Assembly: GCA_946479895.1 (NCBI GenBank)
Contig: CAMLHT010000068.1
Location: forward strand, 1 to 15,594
Source: an uncultured Gemmatimonadota bacterium
Lineage (GTDB): Bacteria > Gemmatimonadota > Gemmatimonadetes > Gemmatimonadales > Gemmatimonadaceae
DNA: 15,594 bases
Reading direction: 5' to 3'
The notes under the pieces are model-generated. The model saw only the letters and a list, made by a program, of their open reading frames with translations. It did not search any database and was not told the DNA's origin. The translations under genes were made by a program, and so were the position numbers. Every line of letters begins with the position of its first letter. The stretch's first letter is position 1. Of this stretch, positions 1 through 7,450 are shown in pieces.

Positions 1-481
1 TCTCGCTGCCGTCGCTGTCCGCCAGGTCGTCGCCGTCACCCACCCGGTGGGCGCGCCGCGGCGCTGCCTCCTCGAGCGCGCGCACCGCCGCCGACGCGCG
101 GCCCTCGGCGTAGCGCTCGAGGGCTTCTCCGCCGCGGAGCATGATGACGACGACGAGCCCCGCCACCGGCGACGACAGGACGAACGCTCCGACGATGGCG
201 AGCGTCGCCACGATGTCCGTCGCGAACTGGCCGCGTCGCGCGTCGCGCAGCGTCTCGAAGACCACCGGCATCGCGCAGACGGCGAGGCCCGCCATCCACG
301 TCAGGTGAGCGGCATCCTCGCCGATCGCGAGCCGCGCGATCCAGCCGGCGATGATCACCGCCAGCGCCGCCGACGGCCAGGCCACCATGCGGGGGGTCAC
401 CACCCGCGCGCGCGACCGCGGCGGTGCCGCCGCCGGCGCCTCGCGTTCGCTTGCCGGAATGATCACCGTCGTGGCGCTCAC
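1..481 (-). CDS. Heavy-metal P1B-type ATPase, N-terminal part (runs off left edge)
   Basis: This is the first 160 residues of a cation pump that would export a soft metal such as Cu, Zn or Cd across the inner membrane using ATP. It begins at a GTG with a strong GGAGGAG ribosome site 6 nt upstream. Residues 1-31 are a polar Ala/Pro/Arg-rich tail. Membrane segments lie at about 34-53, 60-76 and 89-115. They are followed by the stretch GGEALERYAEGRASAAVRAL (118-137) and the APRRAHR sequence (140-146), which match the segment between TM4 and the actuator domain in ZntA/CadA/CopA-type pumps. No HMA metal-binding domain and no Cys-rich region precede TM1. The CPC-type metal motif, the DKTG phosphorylation site and the ATP-binding domain lie beyond the edge, so metal specificity cannot be told. 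It follows the signalling operon on the same strand after a 101-nt gap. The family call is firm; the metal is unknown. Confidence 0.85.
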   Translation of the reverse strand, partial: MSATTVIIPASEREAPAAAPPRSRARVVTPRMVAWPSAALAVIIAGWIARLAIGEDAAHLTWMAGLAVCAMPVVFETLRDARRGQFATDIVATLAIVGAFVLSSPVAGLVVVIMLRGGEALERYAEGRASAAVRALEEAAPRRAHRVGDGDDLADSDGSE

Positions 482-487
482 CAGTTG

Positions 488-494
488 CTCCTCC
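488..494 (-). promoter_or_regulatory. Shine-Dalgarno site of the P-type ATPase
   Basis: The minus strand reads GGAGGAG, 6 nt before the GTG at 481. It fixes the start of a gene whose reading frame would otherwise be hard to place. Confidence 0.7.
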
Positions 495-538
495 TCTCCG
501 TACCGGAGGATATCGGGAGCCGGCCGTCGTTACCGTCG

Positions 539-575
539 GCGGAACGGTGTTCCGCTGTCGGGCTTTCGCCCACAG
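539..575 (-). terminator. Two adjacent hairpins after the sensor kinase gene
   Basis: Directly after the kinase stop codon the minus strand forms a GNRA-type hairpin: 4+4 bp with one bulged base and loop GAAA, arms 568-575 and 555-563. A second hairpin follows with 7-bp stem GCGGAAC/GTTCCGC and loop ACC (539-555). No T-tract follows, so this may be a weak terminator, an attenuator or an RNA-processing site between the signalling operon and the ATPase gene. The structures are seen; the role is inferred. Confidence 0.35.
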
Positions 576-582
576 GCCGTGG

Positions 583-2301
583 TCAGCGGATCGGCAGCGT
601 GAAGCTGAAGGTGCTGCCCGCCCCGACCTCGCTCTCCACGGCGAGCCGGCCGCCGTGAGCCTCGACGATGCCCTTCGCGATCGACAGGCCCAGGCCCGTC
701 CCGCGACGCCGCGCGCCGGTCGAGGCGTGCCAGTACCGGTCGAAGATCCGCTGGTGCAGCGAGGGATCGATCCCCATGCCTGTATCCATGACGCTGAACT
801 TCACGAAGCCCTCGACGGCCCGCACGTCGATCGTGATGCGACCGCCGTCGGGCGTGAACTTGATCGCGTTCCGGATGAGGTTGGACAGCACCTGGAGCAG
901 CCGTGCCTCGTCGGCCTCGACCTCCGGCAGCCCCGCCTCCACCGTCCGCGTGAGGGTGATGCCGTACGACTTCGCCTCGACCTGGAACATGTGCATGGCC
1001 CGGTCGGCCACCCGCCCCGGGTGCACGATCGCCCGCTCGAGCGAGAGCTGGCCTCGTTCGATGCTCGCGACGTCCACCAGGTCCTGGATGAGACGGTTCA
1101 TCGTCTCCACCGACTCCGAGATCGTCGTCAGCAGCTCGGCGCGACCCTTCGGGTCCTCCGGCGGATTCTCCCGCAGCACTCGCGCGCACATGGCGATGGC
1201 GCTGAGCGGATTGCGCAGGTCGTGCGAGACGACGCCCATCACTTCCTCGCGCGCGTGGTTGGCGCGCTGGGCCGTGGCATAGAGCGACGAGTTGATCAGC
1301 GCCAGCGCGACCGGCTGCGCGAACTTCTCGACGAGCCCGCGGGAATCCAGGTTGAAGGACCGCTTCGGGTCGACCAGGAAGACGCTGAGCGCGCCCAGCG
1401 GCTGCCCGGCCGCGACGAGGGGCACGATGAGCATCGAGTGCGCGCCGAGCGTGCGCCAGGCCTGGGTCAGGGTGAGCTCCTCGTGCGCCTCGATCCATTC
1501 GTCGTCGATGCCGGTGACCATCTCGGTCGCGCCCCGGCGCATCACGTCGATCACGGGCGACGGCGACTCCCAGCTCAGGCCTGCCCGCGCGATCTCGGCG
1601 ATCAGCACTTTCCGCCCCGGCACGGCGGCGCTGCCGAGCCGCGACAGCGATCCGTCCGGCTGTACGACGTCGAGGATCGCCGCGTCGCCGAGCCTGGTCG
1701 CGGCGAGGTCGGCGATCGTCTGGAGGACGACGCGGTAGTCCAGCGACCGCGCCATCTCCGTGGCCGCCAGCGCGAGGAACCGCTCGTCCTCCTCGATGCG
1801 CCGCCGCTCCGTCGTGTCGCGGAGCACGACGGTGAACAGCGGGCCGTCGGGGCTGTCGAGCTTGGAGATGGACGCCTCGGCCGGAAACTCGGTGCCGTCG
1901 CGCCGCACCCCGAAGATCTCGCGGCGCTCCCCCATCCGCCGCGCGCGGACGGCCGACTCCGCGAAGCGGTCCATGTGCTGGTGGTGAATGCCCCGCACCC
2001 GCTTCGGGATCAGGATGTCGAGCGGCCTCCCGATGGCCTCCTCGACCGTGTAGCCGAAGATCTTCGCGGCGCCCTGGTTGAAGTGGACGATCCGCTCGTT
2101 CGCGTCGACGGTGATGATCGCGTCGGCGGCGATGGCCAGGATGCCGGAGAACTTCGCCTCGGACGCCTGGAGCTCCGCGAGCACTCGCTCCGTCTCACCC
2201 GGGTCGGCGGCGAAGGCCCGCAGGCGGCTCACGAGGTTGTGCAGGGCGCGAATCAGGCTCAAACGGCGACGGGGCGAGAGGCCCCGCCGCCGGTCTCTCA
2301 C
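583..2301 (-). CDS. Soluble PAS-GAF sensor histidine kinase (HisKA/HATPase)
   Basis: A 572-residue cytoplasmic kinase that should autophosphorylate on His and pass the phosphate to a response regulator. Domains in order: basic N-terminus (1-20), short helical linker, PAS (about 46-165, ending in the PAC-like [10 protein letters not shown]), GAF (about 180-335), HisKA dimerisation helix with the phosphoacceptor H360 in SHDLRNPL, and HATPase with N-box around N474/N478, G1 box DTGMG (506-510), F-box IFDRYW (519-524) and G2 box GTGLGL (534-539). No membrane segment is visible. The start is a GTG whose first bases overlap the upstream regulator stop (GTGA), a classic sign of translational coupling. 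HisKA kinases more often pair with OmpR-type regulators, whereas this one sits in one operon with a NarL-type regulator. The ligand of the PAS and GAF domains is unknown. Confidence 0.93.
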   Translation of the reverse strand: MRDRRRGLSPRRRLSLIRALHNLVSRLRAFAADPGETERVLAELQASEAKFSGILAIAADAIITVDANERIVHFNQGAAKIFGYTVEEAIGRPLDILIPKRVRGIHHQHMDRFAESAVRARRMGERREIFGVRRDGTEFPAEASISKLDSPDGPLFTVVLRDTTERRRIEEDERFLALAATEMARSLDYRVVLQTIADLAATRLGDAAILDVVQPDGSLSRLGSAAVPGRKVLIAEIARAGLSWESPSPVIDVMRRGATEMVTGIDDEWIEAHEELTLTQAWRTLGAHSMLIVPLVAAGQPLGALSVFLVDPKRSFNLDSRGLVEKFAQPVALALINSSLYATAQRANHAREEVMGVVSHDLRNPLSAIAMCARVLRENPPEDPKGRAELLTTISESVETMNRLIQDLVDVASIERGQLSLERAIVHPGRVADRAMHMFQVEAKSYGITLTRTVEAGLPEVEADEARLLQVLSNLIRNAIKFTPDGGRITIDVRAVEGFVKFSVMDTGMGIDPSLHQRIFDRYWHASTGARRRGTGLGLSIAKGIVEAHGGRLAVESEVGAGSTFSFTLPIR

Positions 2302-2960
2302 GTTTGCGCGAGCAACCCGAGCTTGAGGGCGAATTGTACGTAATCGGAGCGGTGGGCGAGTCCGAGTTTCTCGTGGATCCGCTGCTTATAAGTGTCCACG
2401 GTTTTCGGGCTGATGTACAGCCTTTCCCCGATCTCCGGAGCCGAAAATCCCTGCGCGACCAGCCGCAGGACGTCCTGCTCCCGCTGCGTGAGCTTCTCGA
2501 ACCGCTCCCGGTTCACCTTCTCGGGATCCTTCTTCGTCAGGTTCTTCGCCAGGACCCGTGCCGCCGCCGGCCGCACGTACACGTCCCCGTGGGCGATCGC
2601 CCGGACCGCGTCCACCAGCTCGCGGTCGGCCGCGCTCTTCACCAGGTAACCCGCCGCCCCCGCCTCCATCAGCGGCACCAGGTAGTCCTCCTCGGCATGC
2701 ATCGTCAGCACGAGGACCCTGGACGTCAGCCCCTTGTCCACGATCTGCTTCGTCGCTGCCGTGCCGTCGAGCTCCGGCATCGAGAGGTCCATCACGACGA
2801 CGTCGGGCTTGAAGCGCTCGGCGTAGCTCACCGCCTCGAGGCCGTTCTTCGCCTCGGCGACCACCTCGATGTCCTTGGCCGAGCTCAGCACGGCCTTGAG
2901 GCCCGCGCGAACCACCGCGTGGTCGTCGGCGAGCACTACGCGAATCATGTCCCCGGTCAT
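2298..2960 (-). CDS. NarL/FixJ-family response regulator (REC + LuxR HTH)
   Basis: A 220-residue two-component transcription factor. The receiver domain (about 5-125) has the acidic pair D12/D13, the phosphoacceptor D58 in [14 protein letters not shown]86 and K108. A linker of about 30 residues leads to a LuxR-type helix-turn-helix (about 154-215) with the typical [15 protein letters not shown] and [18 protein letters not shown] stretches. It overlaps the upstream membrane kinase by 4 nt (ATGA) and the downstream soluble kinase by 4 nt (GTGA), so the three proteins should be made together. An internal ATG at codon 5 (MIRVVL) is an alternative start, but the ATGA overlap favours the first. The target genes cannot be read from the window; neighbouring promoters are only candidates. 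Confidence 0.95.
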   Translation of the reverse strand: MTGDMIRVVLADDHAVVRAGLKAVLSSAKDIEVVAEAKNGLEAVSYAERFKPDVVVMDLSMPELDGTAATKQIVDKGLTSRVLVLTMHAEEDYLVPLMEAGAAGYLVKSAADRELVDAVRAIAHGDVYVRPAAARVLAKNLTKKDPEKVNRERFEKLTQREQDVLRLVAQGFSAPEIGERLYISPKTVDTYKQRIHEKLGLAHRSDYVQFALKLGLLAQT

Positions 2961-4033
2961 CGTTTGTCTCCTTTCGTGAGAATCATCGCCAGGGGAATGG
3001 CCGCCGCGACCGTCGTTCCACTGGAATTGCTGCGGATCTCGAACGTGCCGTCCACGAGGGAGACACGCTCGCGCATGGTGAACAACCCCATCCCCGGACG
3101 CCGCCGCATCGCTTCGTCTACGTCGAAGCCCCTGCCGTCGTCCGTCACCTCGAGGGCGACCAGCTCGGGCGTTCGCTGGATGGAAATATCGATCACCCCG
3201 GCATCCGCGTACGTCGCCGCGTTTCGCACGGATTCCTGGGCTACCCGGTAGAGCACCGATGCGACCGCCTGCGGCAGGTCCACCGCCTCCGGCCCCCGCA
3301 CCTGCACCTTCACTCCACTCGCCCGTGTGGTGTCGCGCGCGAGCTTCTTCACCGCCGCCACGATGCCGAGGTCGTCGAGCACCCGGGGATGCACCGACGA
3401 CGCCAGCATCCGCACCTCCTCGGTCATCGCCTCGGCCGCGTCGCGCAGGTCGGCCAGCCGCTGCGCGAGGGCCGGGTCCTTCTCGTCCCGGGCGACGGCC
3501 GAGAGTTGAAGCAGGAGCGCCGCCAGGCGCTGCGCCGTGGAGTCGTGGAGCTCACGGGCAAGGGCCGCCCGCTCGCGATCGCCGACCGCGACGACCTCCT
3601 CGGCCAGGGCGCGCATCCGGGCCCGGTCCGTGATCAGTCCATCGAGCAGCGTGTTGAACATCGTACCGACCCGCACCACCTCTTCGTCGGCGACGGACGA
3701 GTCGCGGAAGCGCGCGGCGTAGTCCCCGCCCCACACCTTCTCCGCCAGCTTCTCGAGGTCGTGCACCGGCCCGAGCGCCACGACGACGAGCATGAAGTGC
3801 GCGAGCAGCGCCGTGCCGGCGATCGACAGGACGATCCCGCGATGGATGTCGAAGTCGAGGTACATCCAGGCGGCCGACAGCACCAGCAGGGAGAACGCGT
3901 TCGCGCCGACGAGCTTTACGACCAGCGGCACCCGCAACGCCGCGAGACGGCGCGGCGAAGCCTGCCGCGAATCGCGAACGATGCGCAGGGGCTTCACCGG
4001 TGCCGGCTCGCCTGGTCGAATGGCTGTGGACAT
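2957..4033 (-). CDS. NarX-like membrane histidine kinase (HAMP, HisKA_3)
   Basis: A 358-residue kinase of the HPK7 class, the usual partner of NarL-type regulators. After a basic cytoplasmic N-terminus (1-36) come two membrane segments (about 37-59 and 66-87), separated by only about six residues (DFDIHR). No real periplasmic sensor domain is therefore present, and the signal is probably read within the membrane or from the cytoplasm. A HAMP domain follows (about 88-142). The phosphoacceptor is H163 in RELHDSTAQRL, which also holds the DxxxQ motif linked to phosphatase activity in NarX-type kinases. The ATPase domain shows an N-box-like AQESVRNA (N271), the G1 box DDGRGF (298-303) and a GMGLFTMRERV box (314-324). 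It is the first gene of the three-gene operon and starts 76 nt after the multicopper oxidase stop, across a 7-mer repeat array. Confidence 0.93.
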   Translation of the reverse strand: MSTAIRPGEPAPVKPLRIVRDSRQASPRRLAALRVPLVVKLVGANAFSLLVLSAAWMYLDFDIHRGIVLSIAGTALLAHFMLVVVALGPVHDLEKLAEKVWGGDYAARFRDSSVADEEVVRVGTMFNTLLDGLITDRARMRALAEEVVAVGDRERAALARELHDSTAQRLAALLLQLSAVARDEKDPALAQRLADLRDAAEAMTEEVRMLASSVHPRVLDDLGIVAAVKKLARDTTRASGVKVQVRGPEAVDLPQAVASVLYRVAQESVRNAATYADAGVIDISIQRTPELVALEVTDDGRGFDVDEAMRRRPGMGLFTMRERVSLVDGTFEIRSNSSGTTVAAAIPLAMILTKGDKR

Positions 4034-4043
4034 GAAACCTCGA

Positions 4044-4113
4044 GTACTACGGTCTACGGTCTACGGTCTACGGTCTACGGTCTACGTTCTACGGTCTACG
4101 GTCTACGGTCTAC
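4044..4113. repeat. Tandem heptanucleotide array (GGTCTAC), locus 1
   Basis: Nine consecutive 7-nt units fill 4051-4113: eight perfect GGTCTAC and one GTTCTAC (4086-4092). A degenerate unit GTACTAC (4044-4050) precedes them. The last unit provides the TAG stop (4110-4112) of the multicopper oxidase, and the array fills almost the whole gap to the kinase start. Unit count may vary between strains by slippage. Confidence 0.95.
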
Positions 4114-5165
4114 TTCTGCACGACCAGCGCCGTCACCATCCCGAACATGCCGTGCTGCGACTCGGCGTGCGGGAGAATATGGCAGTGAAAGGCCCAGGTC
4201 CCCGGATTGTTGCAGTTGACGATCACGTCGTACCGCTCGCCCGGCGCGATGTTGAGGGTATCGCACCGGTACGGCATCGGGAGGTCCCAGCCGTCCTTGG
4301 CGATCACCGTCTGATGCATGCCGTGCAGGTGCATCGGGTGGATCATCATCCCTTCGTTCATGTAGCGGATGCGGATCTTCTGCCCGAGCTTCGCCACCAC
4401 CGGCTCGGTCGCCGGGAAGCTCTTGCCGTTCAGCGTGTACCCGTGCGCGCCGTCGTTCAGGATCATCACGTAATCCACCGGCAGGTCGTCGTTCGCCGAC
4501 TTCTGCTTCGGCTCCACCACGAAGGCGCCGAGGAGGCCGAGGCCGACCTGCTTCGCCGCGTTGTGATGCGAGTGGTACATGTGCGAGCCGGCGTTCGGCA
4601 CCGTGAACTCGTAGGTGTACTTCTCGCCCGGCTTGATCGGCGGCTGCGTGATGAAAGGCACGCCGTCCTGGTCGTTCGGGATCTCGAGGCCGTGGAAGTG
4701 CACCGCGGTCGATTCGGGAAGCTGGTTGTCGAGGACGATCCGGACGCGGTCGCCCTCGCGCACGCGAATCTGCGGACCCGGGATCTGCTCGTTGTAGGCC
4801 CAGGCCTCGATCATCCGGCCCGGCTCGACCTCCCACTGGATCTTCTTCGCGTTCAGCTCGAAGACCTTCACGTCGCCGTCGAGGCGCGGCTTGAGGAGCT
4901 GGTTGCCCTTGCCGGCGGTCTTCGCGGGAAAGGCCTTCACGCCCTTCTCGTGCAGCTCGTCCATCGCATCGGCGGCGGACGTTGTGTCATGGGGGCCCAT
5001 CGTCCCGCCGGTCGGCAGGGGCGGCGTGGCCTGGGCCGCCCTGGCGGCCTCCTCCGGCTTGCAGGCCGAAGCGACTCCCGCCACCACGGCCGTCACGGCG
5101 GTGGTCTGGAGGAATCGGCGACGGCTCGTGATCTGGTCGAGCAGGGTCCTGGTGGGGTTGGACAT
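4110..5165 (-). CDS. Two-domain multicopper oxidase (laccase-like), Tat-type lipoprotein
   Basis: A 351-residue copper enzyme expected to oxidise a phenolic substrate or a metal ion with O2 at the cell envelope. The N-terminus has a Tat motif SRRRFLQ (14-20), a hydrophobic run and a lipobox-like VASAC with C35, so the mature protein is probably a membrane-anchored lipoprotein. Cupredoxin domain 1 carries HFHG (H156, H158) and MYHSHH (H198, H200). Domain 2 carries HPMHLHG (H276, H279, H281) and HCHILPH (H327, C328, H329, H333), followed by M340 as the probable axial ligand. Domain 1 has no type-1 Cys, so the blue copper lies only in domain 2, as in type-B two-domain laccases. The Met sits 12 residues after the Cys rather than the 10 I expect in the Streptomyces small laccase. 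No clear ribosome site precedes the ATG. The stop codon lies inside a 7-mer repeat unit. Confidence 0.88.
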   Translation of the reverse strand: MSNPTRTLLDQITSRRRFLQTTAVTAVVAGVASACKPEEAARAAQATPPLPTGGTMGPHDTTSAADAMDELHEKGVKAFPAKTAGKGNQLLKPRLDGDVKVFELNAKKIQWEVEPGRMIEAWAYNEQIPGPQIRVREGDRVRIVLDNQLPESTAVHFHGLEIPNDQDGVPFITQPPIKPGEKYTYEFTVPNAGSHMYHSHHNAAKQVGLGLLGAFVVEPKQKSANDDLPVDYVMILNDGAHGYTLNGKSFPATEPVVAKLGQKIRIRYMNEGMMIHPMHLHGMHQTVIAKDGWDLPMPYRCDTLNIAPGERYDVIVNCNNPGTWAFHCHILPHAESQHGMFGMVTALVVQK

Positions 5166-5187
5166 CTATGAGTACAGGAAGACGTTG

Positions 5188-5275
5188 TCAGGGAATCGGG
5201 TGCTCAGGGATTCTACCGGGGCCGCCGCGGGGGTCCTGTCGGGATAGGGTGGAAATCCCGTCAGGGAATCCCTGA
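5188..5275. repeat. Cluster of TCAGGGA motifs upstream of the multicopper oxidase
   Basis: The stretch holds TCAGGGAATC (5188-5197), TCAGGGATTC (5204-5213), an 11-bp inverted pair with one mismatch, CCTGTCGGGAT (5235-5245) and ATCCCGTCAGG (5255-5265), and a perfect palindrome TCAGGGA-A-TCCCTGA (5261-5275). It lies between the YceI terminator and the oxidase start, in the expected promoter region. It may be an operator set or a degenerate intergenic repeat. Confidence 0.6.
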
Positions 5276-5285
5276 GGACCCTCCG

Positions 5286-5323
5286 GAAAAACGAAAAGGG
5301 GCCGAGTCCCACCACTCGACCCC
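5286..5323 (-). terminator. Intrinsic terminator of the YceI-family gene
   Basis: On the minus strand a 10-bp stem (arms 5314-5323 and 5298-5307, one G-T pair) with loop GGTGGG is followed by TTTTCGTTTTT. It starts about 20 nt after the YceI stop codon. Confidence 0.85.
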
Positions 5324-5344
5324 CCTCCGTTCCACAACCGACGG

Positions 5345-5956
5345 TCATTTGTCGATTGCAGCCACCACCCTGGAAGCCAGCACCAGGTCGAACTTCACCT
5401 TCACGTCGTCACCGCACTTGATCGCGCCCAGCATCGCCGTGGGGGGCTTCACGCCGAAGGCGGTCATCTTGAGAGGGACGGTCGCGGTCGCCTTCACGCT
5501 GCCGTCGGGGAGCCGCGTCGCCGCGATGTCCATGCTCACCGGATTCTCGGCGCCAGCGACGCTCAGGGTTCCCGCCGCGCGGAGCGTGAAGGATTCCTTG
5601 GCCTCGGCTCCGACTGCCTCGATGCTCGTGAGCTTGTAGACGATCTCGGGATTCTTGTCGGCCTTGAGCGCCTTCTGGAGGTTCTCGTCCATCTTGCCGT
5701 GTCCGCTCTTCAGCGACTTCACGGGAATCGTGACGGTGACCTTCTTCACCATCTTGCCGGGCGCGGCGGCAAGACCGGCCGCGTCGAGCTCGATGTCCGC
5801 CTTGATCTCGGAGGTCTCGGCCTTCCAGTCGTGCACGTTGGACGTGCCTTCGATCCAGAGCTTGCTGGCCGGCGCGACGGCCGCGCGGGTCGTCTGGGCG
5901 CCAGCGGTAACCGCCGCGGCGACAACCAGGGCAAGGCCGGTCAGTGGGATGCGCAT
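5345..5956 (-). CDS. Secreted YceI-family lipocalin-like protein
   Basis: A 203-residue periplasmic protein of the YceI family, whose members form a lipocalin-like barrel that binds a polyisoprenoid or similar amphiphile. The signal peptide is about residues 1-20 (MRIPLTGLALVVAAAVTAGA). The mature part shows the family pattern: an early SNVHDWKAE stretch, a middle SLKSGHGKMDENLQKALKAD stretch followed by NPEIVY, and a late LKMTAFGVKPPTAMLGAIK segment before a final beta strand. Length fits the family. The start is set by a GAGGAG site 8 nt upstream; the frame is open to a further ATG at 6085, but that would put 43 unrelated residues before the signal peptide. It has its own terminator, so it is probably transcribed apart from the oxidase gene. 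The exact ligand is unknown. Confidence 0.9.
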   Translation of the reverse strand: MRIPLTGLALVVAAAVTAGAQTTRAAVAPASKLWIEGTSNVHDWKAETSEIKADIELDAAGLAAAPGKMVKKVTVTIPVKSLKSGHGKMDENLQKALKADKNPEIVYKLTSIEAVGAEAKESFTLRAAGTLSVAGAENPVSMDIAATRLPDGSVKATATVPLKMTAFGVKPPTAMLGAIKCGDDVKVKFDLVLASRVVAAIDK

Positions 5957-5964
5957 TGTGTGTT

Positions 5965-5970
5965 CTCCTC
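5965..5970 (-). promoter_or_regulatory. Shine-Dalgarno site deciding the YceI start
   Basis: The minus strand reads GAGGAG, 8 nt before the ATG at 5956, directly ahead of a signal peptide. It rules in favour of the short form over the ATG at 6085. Confidence 0.75.
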
Positions 5971-6111
5971 TATGGCTGCGTGTGGGGATTGATTTCGATC
6001 TCCGTCTCGCCGAGAAGAATCGCCATCCGGTAGGGCCGCTTCCGTCGGGGGCGCGCTGTATTTCGGTGCGGGTTAGATCCCCCATGCTGTCAGGGAAATG
6101 CCCTCATGGCC

Positions 6112-6148
6112 GGGAAAAGGAAAAGGGCCGCGGCTTTCGCCGCGGCCC
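6112..6148 (-). terminator. Intrinsic terminator of the outer-membrane barrel gene
   Basis: On the minus strand a perfect 10-bp stem (arms 6139-6148 and 6125-6134) with loop GAAA is followed by TTTTCCTTTTCCC. It begins about 18 nt after the stop codon of the gene ending at 6167. Confidence 0.88.
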
Positions 6149-6166
6149 CGTCCCGTCATCCAGTCT

Positions 6167-7438
6167 TCAGAAGCTCACCGCGCCGCTGAACATGAAGCCC
6201 TTGAAGCTGGCTCCCCTGCGGATGTCGCTGAAGCCGCTGTAGTCCTGGTTCACCCACTCGCCCTTCGCGAGGAGGTTCTTCGTCACGAACCAGCCGCCGC
6301 CGACCTGATACCGGCTGATGTTCTGCTCGGCCGTGCTGTTGGCGACCAGCTGCCCGTCGAAGTTGTTGTACCGGCCGCCGACGTAGAACTGCTCGCTGGG
6401 TCCGAGGCGATACAGGCCCTCGATCACCTGCTGCGAGATCTTACGCTTGGCCGTCTCACCGGTGAAGTTCATGCCGCGAGCCCACTCCTGCTGGCCGAAG
6501 AACTCGAAGCCCTTGAACTTGACGAACTGGTTCAGCATCTGGCCCTGGATCGAGCTGCCGAACGGGTTGCGCACCATGCCGCTCCACGCGTTCGTGCTCT
6601 CGCTGGCGCCCACCGGCTCGACGACGCTGTAGTACTGGCTGCCGGCGCGATCGCCGCCATACAGGGTCTGGTTGGCGCTCTTCGACTGCGACATCGCCGA
6701 GGCCGACAGGCGGACCCGGAGGTCGAGATCCGACAGCGGCTTCCCGTCGACGCCGATCTTGCCGAAGAAGGCGGGCGAGCGCTTTTCGGGCGTCGTCACC
6801 ATTCCCTTCACTTCGCCGTTCGTCATGCCGGCCATCGCCAGCCACCAGCCGTCGTGCACGTACGCCTCGGCGCCGACTTCGGTCGAGAAGGCATCGAGGA
6901 TGTAGTTGCCGACGAACGGGTTGAACATCGCGCTGCCGTTGTCCGTGCGGCGGAAGTGCCCGTCACCGTAGTTCACTTCGAAGTGGCCGATCTTGAGGGT
7001 CGTGTAGTTCATGACCTTGTTCAGGATCGGGTTGTCGATCGGCGAGGCATCCATCAGGATGTAGCCGTCCTTCACCCAGGTCTCGTTGTGGTGGCGGGCC
7101 GACAGATAGCTCGTCATCGCGATCCGGATTCCCTTGACCAGCTGCACGTCGAGGTTCAGGTTGGCGACCGCGTTGTTGAAGCCATGGCCGAGGCCGATGA
7201 GCGGCGTCGCCGGATTCGTGTTCGAGTGCGACAGGCCCTGGAAGTCCTGGCGGAAGGCGCCGCCGAAGACGACCCGCGTGCCCTGGAAGGTCACGGTGTC
7301 GTGCTTGGACGGCTCGTACATGTTGACGCCACGCTGGTCCATCGGGCGGATGTGCTGGATACTGATCGGCTGCTGCGCGCCAGCTCCGGCCGTCACGACC
7401 GTCGCGAGGACGATGGCGAGTCTGGTGAGATTTTTCAT
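6167..7438 (-). CDS. Putative outer-membrane beta-barrel protein (porin-like)
   Basis: A 423-residue exported protein with a signal peptide (MKNLTRLAIVLATVVTAGAGA, cleaved before QQ). The mature part is rich in alternating polar/hydrophobic strands with many aromatic residues and Gly turns. It ends in FSGAVSF, with the C-terminal Phe typical of BAM-inserted outer-membrane barrels. No Cys-based or catalytic motif is visible. I recognise the architecture but not a named family, so transport of a specific solute cannot be claimed. The start at 7438 is chosen because a GGGAG site lies 7 nt upstream and the signal peptide begins there; the frame is open to an ATG at 7522 but that extension looks random. 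It is followed by its own terminator. Confidence 0.8.
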   Translation of the reverse strand: MKNLTRLAIVLATVVTAGAGAQQPISIQHIRPMDQRGVNMYEPSKHDTVTFQGTRVVFGGAFRQDFQGLSHSNTNPATPLIGLGHGFNNAVANLNLDVQLVKGIRIAMTSYLSARHHNETWVKDGYILMDASPIDNPILNKVMNYTTLKIGHFEVNYGDGHFRRTDNGSAMFNPFVGNYILDAFSTEVGAEAYVHDGWWLAMAGMTNGEVKGMVTTPEKRSPAFFGKIGVDGKPLSDLDLRVRLSASAMSQSKSANQTLYGGDRAGSQYYSVVEPVGASESTNAWSGMVRNPFGSSIQGQMLNQFVKFKGFEFFGQQEWARGMNFTGETAKRKISQQVIEGLYRLGPSEQFYVGGRYNNFDGQLVANSTAEQNISRYQVGGGWFVTKNLLAKGEWVNQDYSGFSDIRRGASFKGFMFSGAVSF

Positions 7439-7445
7439 ATAAAGG

Positions 7446-7450
7446 CTCCC
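7446..7450 (-). promoter_or_regulatory. Shine-Dalgarno site deciding the barrel-protein start
   Basis: The minus strand reads GGGAG, 7 nt before the ATG at 7438 that opens a clear signal peptide. Confidence 0.6.

Noticed and set aside
530..1498. Minus-strand frame of 322 codons in another phase of the kinase gene
   Set aside because: Low-complexity Arg/Gly/Ala composition and full overlap with the HisKA/HATPase coding phase.
547..2343. Long plus-strand frame of 598 codons opposite the soluble kinase
   Set aside because: It is Arg/His/Asp-rich with no family motif and lies exactly opposite a complete kinase; a typical antisense open frame in GC-rich DNA. The same applies to plus frames at 6098-7915, 7827-9398, 10866-12131 and 3389-4219.
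4044..4113. CRISPR-like array
   Set aside because: Units are 7 nt with no spacers, and no cas gene is near; this is a simple tandem repeat.
4110..5165. Copper nitrite reductase
   Set aside because: Domain 1 lacks the type-1 Cys seen in nitrite reductases, and the HCHxxxH site in domain 2 is of the laccase type.
5166..5348. 60-codon minus frame that overlaps the YceI stop (ATGA) and ends just before the oxidase ATG
   Set aside because: The junctions look operon-like, but the frame runs through the YceI terminator and the TCAGGGA repeats, and its sequence has no protein-like character.
5957..6085. Upstream start for the YceI protein
   Set aside because: It would place 43 random residues before a clear signal peptide; the GAGGAG site supports 5956.
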